From NCBI RefSeq assembly GCF_016642265.1, contig NZ_MRXX01000010.1:37632-57643 (forward strand): a stretch of DNA of 20,012 nt, written 5' to 3'. Numbering within the stretch: position 1 is the stretch's first letter; each line of letters opens with the position of its first letter. A program made the position numbers and the translations under genes. Shown piece after piece: positions 14,879 to 20,012 of the stretch. The notes below the pieces were generated by a model. It ran no database searches, was not told where the DNA came from, and saw only the letters and a program-made list of their open reading frames with translations. The stretch is from Streptococcus lactarius (lineage in GTDB: Bacteria > Bacillota > Bacilli > Lactobacillales > Streptococcaceae).

Positions 14879-14906
14879 ATTATAGCATCTTTCATTTGAA
14901 TCTCAA
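14879..14906 (-). promoter_or_regulatory. promoter of the lipoprotein array
   Basis: TTGAGA (14901-14906), 16 bases, then perfect TATAAT (14879-14884) on the minus strand, about 57 bases before the copy 6 start. A diverged copy of the same promoter sits at 12187-12214. Confidence 0.75.
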
Positions 14907-14941
14907 TCTAAGTCACTAGTTAGAGCTTTTCTGAGGCAATC

Positions 14942-14966
14942 AAAAAGGAGCCCAAAGGTTCCTTTT
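14942..14966 (-). terminator. rho-independent terminator after potD
   Basis: AAAAGGA and TCCTTTT arms (14960-14966 and 14943-14949) around a 10-base loop that can extend the stem, followed on the minus strand by a T. It closes the pot operon before the array promoter. Confidence 0.75.
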
Positions 14967-14969
14967 GAA

Positions 14970-16040
14970 TTATTTCCGGTACATCTTTACTTGTAGGTAA
15001 AGATCGTTATAGATGCCGAGCCATTTTTTTCCAAGTTGTTGGTAGACTTCCAAATGTTTTAGCGTTTCATCGCTTGGATAAAAGGATTGATCATTTCGGA
15101 CATCTTCAGGCAACATGGCTTTGGCTTCTTTATTTGGTGTTGAATAACCGACATAGAGAGCATTTTTCAAGGCATTTTTTGGTCGAAGCATGAAATTAAT
15201 AAAGGCATAAGCGGCTTCTTTATTTTTCACCGTTTTGGGAATAACAATGTTATCAAACCAGAGGTTGCTGGCTTCAGTTGGTACGACATAGCGAAGATCC
15301 TTATTGGCATCCAACATTTGGCTAGCTTCTCCTGAGAAGGTCACACCAATAGCCGCATTGTTTTGGATCATGTAGCCTTTCATCTCATCGGCCACCAAAG
15401 CTTTGATATTTGGCGTCAAGGTGTAGAGTTTATCCACTGCTTCTTGCAATTTCTTTGGATCCTTTTCATTGAGGCTATAACCTAAGGTATTGAGCCCAAT
15501 TCCCATCATCTCACGCGCACCATCATACATCATGATGTCGTTTCGATATTCTTCACGCCAAAGATCTGACCAGTGTTCTGGAGCTTCTTTGACCATCTTG
15601 GTATTGTAGATGATCCCCAAGGTCCCCCAGAAATAAGGAACGGAATATTGATTTCCTGGGTCAAATGATTGATTCAAGAGCCTTGGATCAATGTGTTCCA
15701 TCCCCTTGATCTTTGATTGATCCAATTTTTCAATCAGGTGTTCATCCATCATTTTAGCGATCATGTATTCACTAGGAATGGCAATATCGTAGGTGGTTCC
15801 CCCTTGCTTGATCTTGGTGTACATGGCTTCGTTGGAATCAAAGGTATCATACTGTACCTGAATTCCCGTCTCTTTGGTGAATTCCTTAAGCAACTCTGGA
15901 TCGATATAATCTCCCCAGTTGTAAATGACCAGCTTGTCACTATTCTTGGTATTCATGCTGGCTTCAATTTGATGACTAATACCCCAGAGGATCAGGATCA
16001 CCATGACAATTCCTGTCAGGAATGAATAGAGTTTTTTCAT
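14970..16040 (-). CDS. potD: spermidine/putrescine ABC transporter, substrate-binding protein
   Basis: The extracellular polyamine-binding component, 356 residues. An N-terminal signal/anchor segment covers about residues 5-25; no lipobox Cys is seen, so it is probably held by an uncleaved helix or released. The binding-protein fold opens with LVIYNWGDYIDPELLKEF, the PotD/PotF signature, and continues with YDIAIPSEYM and PYFWGTLGIIYNT. It captures polyamine and delivers it to PotB/PotC. It overlaps potC by 4 bases (ATGA) and has AAGGAGG 8 bases upstream. Length is normal. Confidence 0.95.
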   Translation of the reverse strand: MKKLYSFLTGIVMVILILWGISHQIEASMNTKNSDKLVIYNWGDYIDPELLKEFTKETGIQVQYDTFDSNEAMYTKIKQGGTTYDIAIPSEYMIAKMMDEHLIEKLDQSKIKGMEHIDPRLLNQSFDPGNQYSVPYFWGTLGIIYNTKMVKEAPEHWSDLWREEYRNDIMMYDGAREMMGIGLNTLGYSLNEKDPKKLQEAVDKLYTLTPNIKALVADEMKGYMIQNNAAIGVTFSGEASQMLDANKDLRYVVPTEASNLWFDNIVIPKTVKNKEAAYAFINFMLRPKNALKNALYVGYSTPNKEAKAMLPEDVRNDQSFYPSDETLKHLEVYQQLGKKWLGIYNDLYLQVKMYRK

Positions 16041-16810
16041 GCTGTTTCCTCCTTTTCACGGGTAATAAAGTAATAACCGATGACCAAAAGCACACTAAAG
16101 AGAAAGACAAGGGCTGACAAGGCATTGATACTGAGGGAAATCCCTTGACGAGCACGAGAGTAGATCTCTACAGACAAGGTGCTAAAGCCATTCCCAGTTA
16201 CAAAGAAGGTCACGGCAAAGTCATCTAGAGAGTAGGTAAAGGCCATAAAGTAACCGGCAATAATGGCTGGTGTTAAATATGGCATCATGATCTCTTTGAG
16301 CATCTGAATCTGAGTAGCCCCTAAATCATAAGCAGCATGGACCATATCCCGGTTCATTTCCTTAAGCCGTGGCAAGACCATCAAGACCACAATCGGAATC
16401 GAGAAGGCCACGTGGCTCGCAAGGACCGATAAGAAGCCCAGCTGGTACTTGACCGTGGTAAAGAGAATCAAGAAGCTGGCTCCAATCATAACATCTGGCG
16501 CTACCATGAGGATGTTGTTGATGGAAAGCAAAGGTCCTTCTAATTTTTTCTTGGATTGATAAATATAAATCGCTCCAAAGGTCCCGATTACTGTCGCAAT
16601 CAGGGCAGATAAGAAAGCTAAAAAGAAGGTCTCTGTCAGAATCAGCATCAAGCGAGTATCCGCAAATAACTCTTTAAAATGCTCCATGGTAAAGCCAGTG
16701 AAAGCATTCATATCTCCCCCTTTATTGAAGGCATAAAAGATCAAATAAAAGATCGGGAGATAAAGGATGAGAAAGACAAATCCTAGATAGAAATGAGATA
16801 CTTTTTTCAT
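16037..16810 (-). CDS. potC: spermidine/putrescine ABC transporter permease PotC
   Basis: An inner-membrane permease of the binding-protein-dependent family, 257 residues with about six membrane helices. The ATPase-contacting EAA-type loop reads AAYDLGATQ...LKEIMMPYLTPAI. ATG at 16810 is chosen over 16837 because AGGAGA lies 5 bases before it. That ATG overlaps the potB stop (ATGA), and the potC stop overlaps the potD start in the same way, so the three genes are translationally coupled. Confidence 0.95.
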   Translation of the reverse strand: MKKVSHFYLGFVFLILYLPIFYLIFYAFNKGGDMNAFTGFTMEHFKELFADTRLMLILTETFFLAFLSALIATVIGTFGAIYIYQSKKKLEGPLLSINNILMVAPDVMIGASFLILFTTVKYQLGFLSVLASHVAFSIPIVVLMVLPRLKEMNRDMVHAAYDLGATQIQMLKEIMMPYLTPAIIAGYFMAFTYSLDDFAVTFFVTGNGFSTLSVEIYSRARQGISLSINALSALVFLFSVLLVIGYYFITREKEETA

Positions 16811-17613
16811 CGTTCTCTCCTTTCTCTCGTAGCCCACATGATAAGGAGCATGGCAAGGATCAGGACAACTCCAATGGTAGAACCCATTCCCCAGTTTTGC
16901 GTTGTCAAGAAGTGCTGTTCAATCGCAGTCCCCAAGGTAATGACACGGTTCCCACCGATCAAGCGAGTCAACATGAAGAGGCTGAGACTAGGGATAAAGA
17001 CCGACTGCACGCCTGAGCGAACCCCATTCATGGACAAAGGAAATACGACTCGACGGAAGGTATCCCAACGATTGGCTCCCAAATCATAGCTGGCATTGAT
17101 CAAGTTTGGATCCAAATCATCTAAGACATTGAAAATCGGAAGAATCATAAATGGCAACTCGATGTAGCTGGCTACAAAAATGAAAGAGAAATCCGTAAAG
17201 AGGATCTGCTGAGGACCGATTCCGATAAAACTCAAAAAGCTATTGATAGAACCGTCTTGACCAAAGATCCCAATAAAGGCATAGGCCTTGAGCAAAAGAT
17301 TGACCCAAGTCGGAAGAACAATCAACATCAGCCATAGCTGGCGATGCTTGAGTTGGGTCAAGAAGTAAGCAGTCGGATAAGAAATCAAGAGTGTCACCAA
17401 GGTGACAATTCCCGCATAAAGGACCGAGTTAAAGCTCATCTTTAAATAGGTCAGGTTTTGAGCGGTGAAGAATTCCTTGTAGTTGTCTAGTGAAAATTGC
17501 CCTTCAACGTTGAAAAAAGATTGCAAGACAATCAAGACCACAGGAGCCAACACAAAAAGGAAAATCCACAAGAAATACGGGAGGGTAAACAGATTAGAGG
17601 TTGTTTTCTTCAT
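16807..17613 (-). CDS. potB: spermidine/putrescine ABC transporter permease PotB
   Basis: The second permease subunit, 268 residues with about six membrane helices and the EAA-type loop [24 protein letters not shown] at 17613 has AGGAGG about 6 bases upstream. The longer reading from 17634 would place that site inside the coding region. It overlaps the potA 3' end by 20 bases and the potC start by 4, so expression follows potA. Confidence 0.94.
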   Translation of the reverse strand: MKKTTSNLFTLPYFLWIFLFVLAPVVLIVLQSFFNVEGQFSLDNYKEFFTAQNLTYLKMSFNSVLYAGIVTLVTLLISYPTAYFLTQLKHRQLWLMLIVLPTWVNLLLKAYAFIGIFGQDGSINSFLSFIGIGPQQILFTDFSFIFVASYIELPFMILPIFNVLDDLDPNLINASYDLGANRWDTFRRVVFPLSMNGVRSGVQSVFIPSLSLFMLTRLIGGNRVITLGTAIEQHFLTTQNWGMGSTIGVVLILAMLLIMWATRERRER

Positions 17614-18751
17614 CTCTCTCCTCCTCAATGGCATTAATCAAACCAGCTTCTTGCTCTTCGATTTCTACATATTCCTCAATCCGAGCATCGAATTCTTCTT
17701 CCGTTTCATTGAGACGCATGATATGGATATCTTCTGGTTCAAAATCGAGTCCAATCACTTCTCCTACGATGGCCTTACGAGTCGAGTGAATCATCCACTC
17801 ATTGCCCAAATCATCATAAGCGATAATTTCGTAATGCACCCCACGGAAGAGCTGGGTATCGACCTTAACTTGAAGTTTGCCCTCTTCAGGAAGAGTGATT
17901 TGCAAGTCTTCTGGTCGAATGACCACTTCGACTGGTTCATTAGGACGCATCCCACCGTCCACGGCTTCAAAGCGTTTGCCATTGAACTCAACCAAGTAGT
18001 CCTCGATCATGCGTCCATCTAGAATGTTGGACTCCCCGATAAAGGTAGCTACAAAGTGGTTGATCGGCTCATCATAGATATCTACAGGAGTTCCCGACTG
18101 GACAATCTCTCCTTCATTCATGACGAAGATCCAGTCACTCATGGCAAGGGCTTCTTCTTGGTCATGGGTCACAAAGACAAAGGTAATGCCCAAGCGTTGT
18201 TGCAATTCCCGCAGCTCATACTGCATGTCAGTCCGCAGTTTCAAGTCAAGGGCTGACAAGGGTTCATCCAAAAGGACCACGCGCGGTTCATTGATGATAG
18301 CCCGGGCAATGGCTACCCGCTGGCGTTGACCACCAGATAGTTTTTGGATTGAACGTTTCTCAAATCCTTCCAACTGCACCATTTTCAAGACTTCTGAGAC
18401 ACGACGTTCAATCTCCGCCTTGTCCACCTTCTTCAAACGAAGGGGAAACGCCACATTTTCAAAGACCGTCATGTGTGGAAATAGGGCATAGGATTGAAAG
18501 ACGGTGTGGACATCCCGTTTGTTGGTTGGGACATCATTAATCCGTTCCCCATCAAGATAGACATCCCCACTAGTCGCATCTAAGAGACCAGCGATGATAT
18601 TCAGAATCGTAGACTTTCCTGATCCAGATGCTCCAAGAAGGGTATAGAACTTCCCTTCTTCCAACTCAAAGTTGATATTCTTTAGGACAACGGTACCGCT
18701 ATCTTCAAAGACCTTTGAAACATTTTTAAACTCAATAATCGGTTTTTTCAA
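17594..18751 (-). CDS. potA: spermidine/putrescine ABC transporter ATP-binding protein
   Basis: The ATPase subunit, 385 residues. Walker [10 protein letters not shown] (40-48), Q-loop Gln86, signature LSGGQ (138-142), Walker B VVLLDEP (158-164) and switch His196 are all present. A TOBE-type regulatory domain and an acidic, Glu-rich C-terminal tail of about 35 residues follow. The start codon is TTG (18749-18751). AGAAGGA is 11 bases before it but only 4 before an ATG that is directly followed by TGA (18753-18758). The gene follows murB after a 203-base structured gap and heads potABCD. The poor start suggests translation is limited or controlled. Confidence 0.95.
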   Translation of the reverse strand: MKKPIIEFKNVSKVFEDSGTVVLKNINFELEEGKFYTLLGASGSGKSTILNIIAGLLDATSGDVYLDGERINDVPTNKRDVHTVFQSYALFPHMTVFENVAFPLRLKKVDKAEIERRVSEVLKMVQLEGFEKRSIQKLSGGQRQRVAIARAIINEPRVVLLDEPLSALDLKLRTDMQYELRELQQRLGITFVFVTHDQEEALAMSDWIFVMNEGEIVQSGTPVDIYDEPINHFVATFIGESNILDGRMIEDYLVEFNGKRFEAVDGGMRPNEPVEVVIRPEDLQITLPEEGKLQVKVDTQLFRGVHYEIIAYDDLGNEWMIHSTRKAIVGEVIGLDFEPEDIHIMRLNETEEEFDARIEEYVEIEEQEAGLINAIEEERDEENNL

Positions 18752-18752
18752 T

Positions 18753-18758
18753 TCACAT
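18753..18758 (-). promoter_or_regulatory. start-stop (ATG-TGA) element before the potA TTG start
   Basis: ATG TGA lies between the ribosome binding site and the TTG start of potA, one base before the TTG. Ribosomes that initiate at the ATG would stop at once, and could re-initiate at the TTG or block it. Seen directly; any regulatory effect is inference. Confidence 0.4.
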
Positions 18759-18954
18759 AAATTCCTTCTTTACTATACATACCAAACTGCTTCCCTTACA
18801 GAAAGCAGTGGCTGACAGAAGATCTGTCAGACCACCAATACCTCTCGGGGACTTACAAGACTGCCCCACCTATTTACGGTATCGATAGGCACTCACCCCC
18901 TTTCCATTCTGAGGTAAATCGGATACCTTAGTACTAACCTATCATGTAGGCTCT
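18759..18954 (-). ncRNA. candidate structured RNA leader between murB and potA
   Basis: About 200 noncoding bases, unusually long inside a tight operon. Hairpins read by eye: GTGG-CTGACAG with CTGTCAG-CCAC and a 5-base loop (18808-18835, one bulge); ACTGCTTTC with GGAAGCAGT (18786-18809); GGGG with CCCC (18847-18867). Pairs that exclude or cross each other: GATAGG/CCTATC (18938-18943 with 18884-18889) and GGTATC/GATACC (18922-18927 with 18878-18883). CTTTCT in the second hairpin can also pair with the AGAAGG ribosome site. No T-run follows, so control of translation is more likely than termination. It does not match a riboswitch class I can name. Confidence 0.5.
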
Positions 18955-19851
18955 TTATTTTTGACCGATAATGCGAACTTCTGGCTCTAGACGGACACCT
19001 GAGTGTGCTTCGACTGCCTCAATCACATGGGCGATCAAGTCTTCATAATCTTTCGCTGTTCCATTCTCCACATTGATCATAAAGCCAGCGTGTTTTTCAG
19101 ACACTTGCACACCACCAATACGGCAGCCCTTAAGCCCTGCTTCACTGATCAATTGCCCTGCAAAATGACCTACTGGACGCTTAAAGACCGATCCACAAGA
19201 AGGATACTCGAGGGGTTGTTTCAATTGACGCAGGTGGGTCAAACGATCCATCTCTTGCTTAATTTGCTCGTGATTACCAGGTGACAAGGCAAATTTTGCT
19301 GAGATGACCACAGCACCTGTCTCTTGAATTTTGGAATGACGATAACCGAAAGCTAGTTCACTCGATGACAGAGTTTCGATTTCCCCATCTTTAGTCAGTA
19401 TCTTACAGGATACAAGGACATGAGAAATCTCTCCGCCATAAGCTCCCGCATTCATATAAACAGCGCCACCGACACTACCCGGAATACCGCTCGCAAACTC
19501 AAAGCCTTTCAGGCTATGGTGCAAGGCGACGTGTGTCGTATCCACCAGTTTAGCCCCTGCTTCGGCTTCGATCACATAACCATCCACACTAATGTCTCGC
19601 AAGCGATCAAACATAATCACAAAGCCAGGAATCCCCCCATCTCGGACAATGATATTGGAGGCATTGCCAAGGACCATCCAAGGAATTTTCTCTTGGTTGG
19701 CAAAGTTTACAATGCGTTTTAATTCGTATTGATTGCGAGGAAAGGCCAGAAATTCAGCATTCCCCCCAACCTTTGTAAAGGTATAATGCTTTAAAGGTTC
19801 TTGAAAACGGATATCAATCCCTTCAAGAATTTGTTTAATTTTTTCAATCAT
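18955..19851 (-). CDS. murB: UDP-N-acetylenolpyruvoylglucosamine reductase
   Basis: A cytoplasmic FAD enzyme of 298 residues that reduces UDP-GlcNAc-enolpyruvate to UDP-MurNAc with NADPH, the second step of peptidoglycan precursor synthesis. The FAD-binding part shows [13 protein letters not shown] (61-73) and [20 protein letters not shown] (122-141). The catalytic residues are Arg171 (FGYRHSK), Ser221 ([10 protein letters not shown]) and Glu291 (LEPEVRI). It is the type II form without the extra loop of the E. coli enzyme, as expected for Firmicutes. The ribosome site is weak (TGAAG close to the ATG). It is upstream of potABCD, an arrangement known in streptococci, and no terminator separates them. 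Confidence 0.96.
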   Translation of the reverse strand: MIEKIKQILEGIDIRFQEPLKHYTFTKVGGNAEFLAFPRNQYELKRIVNFANQEKIPWMVLGNASNIIVRDGGIPGFVIMFDRLRDISVDGYVIEAEAGAKLVDTTHVALHHSLKGFEFASGIPGSVGGAVYMNAGAYGGEISHVLVSCKILTKDGEIETLSSSELAFGYRHSKIQETGAVVISAKFALSPGNHEQIKQEMDRLTHLRQLKQPLEYPSCGSVFKRPVGHFAGQLISEAGLKGCRIGGVQVSEKHAGFMINVENGTAKDYEDLIAHVIEAVEAHSGVRLEPEVRIIGQK

Positions 19852-19885
19852 CTTCAGTAAATTCTCTCTCTATAAAATCTAGTCC

Positions 19886-19891
19886 ATTATA
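19886..19891 (-). promoter_or_regulatory. extended -10 promoter of murB-potABCD
   Basis: The minus strand reads TGGTATAAT, a TG-extended perfect -10, about 35 bases before the murB ATG. The -35 at 17 bases is poor (TCGTAA). Confidence 0.65.
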
Positions 19892-19929
19892 CCAAATTTT
19901 TCACCATTTTACGACCCCCAAAAAACAAA

Positions 19930-19962
19930 AGAAAAGAGCCTGGGACAAAAGTCCTAGCCTCT
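19930..19962 (-). terminator. rho-independent terminator upstream of murB
   Basis: AGAGGCTAGGAC, TTTT loop, GTCCCAGGCTCT, then TTTTCTTTTG on the minus strand. It is a typical streptococcal terminator with G-U and mismatch positions and ends the gene beyond the right edge. Confidence 0.8.
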
Positions 19963-20012
19963 CAATTGTTTTTGGATTGTCGAGCAAAACGCTGTGGTTG
20001 AGTGCTCAAAGC
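19962..20012 (-). CDS. possible 3' end of a gene that enters from the right edge
   Basis: An open frame of 16 codons (ALSTQPQRFARQSKNN) runs from the window edge to a TGA just before the terminator. Its position, directly before a terminator, fits the C-terminus of a minus-strand gene. It is too short to identify and could be noncoding. Confidence 0.3.
   Translation of the reverse strand, partial: ALSTQPQRFARQSKNN

Noticed and set aside
14632..14895. Overlapping minus-strand frames over array copies 2 and 6
   Set aside because: They are alternative frames of the conserved copies; the charged, repetitive translation follows from the similar DNA of the two paralogues and the real frame carries the anchor and domain.
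18759..18954. T-box or known riboswitch upstream of potA
   Set aside because: No T-box TGGNACCGCG-like motif, no terminator T-run and no recognisable TPP, SAM, preQ1 or glycine core was seen, so only an unassigned structured leader is claimed.

Overview
The window comes from a low-GC Firmicute, almost certainly an oral (viridans-group) Streptococcus. The evidence is the gene order murB-potA-potB-potC-potD, rplU-prp-rpmA with a Prp-processed L27, a CpsY/MtaR-type LysR gene directly upstream of lspA-rluD, a ThiI without rhodanese domain paired with a cysteine desulfurase, AGGAGG-type ribosome binding sites and streptococcal-style terminators. All genes are on the minus strand except one small membrane-protein gene (11022-11456), so the layout is best read from right to left.

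Right end (about 14.9-20.0 kb): murB and the polyamine transporter genes potA-potB-potC-potD form a tight unit. The three pot junctions overlap. murB and potA are separated by 203 bases that look like a structured RNA leader, with two strong hairpins, several mutually exclusive pairings and a possible anti-Shine-Dalgarno element. potA starts at TTG just after an ATG-TGA start-stop codon pair.

Accessory region (11.5-14.9 kb): a tandem array of six paralogous, membrane-anchored small proteins. Four are intact and two are stopped by single nonsense codons in the linker. One broken copy is a mosaic of two others. The array ends against a remnant of a larger gene. The arrangement resembles immunity-lipoprotein arrays next to secreted antibacterial toxins, but that is inference.

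Middle (8.4-11.5 kb): a cysteine desulfurase gene and thiI (tRNA 4-thiouridine synthesis) form an operon, divergent from a small Ser/Thr-rich membrane protein gene.

Insertion sequence (about 6.7-8.4 kb): an IS110-family element with DEDD + Ser recombinase lies inside a lipoprotein gene. The signal peptide and lipobox are left on one side and the body on the other. The noncoding segment upstream of the recombinase contains hairpins and a duplicated 12-mer consistent with a bridge RNA.

Left part (0-6.1 kb): rplU (with L21 leader and strong promoter), prp and rpmA; a galactitol-type PTS (EIIA, EIIB, EIIC) with its own strong promoter, a cre-like site and no neighbouring catabolic enzymes; then cpsY-lspA-rluD. 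These core operons cover ribosome assembly, rRNA modification, lipoprotein maturation, amino-acid/envelope regulation and sugar uptake.
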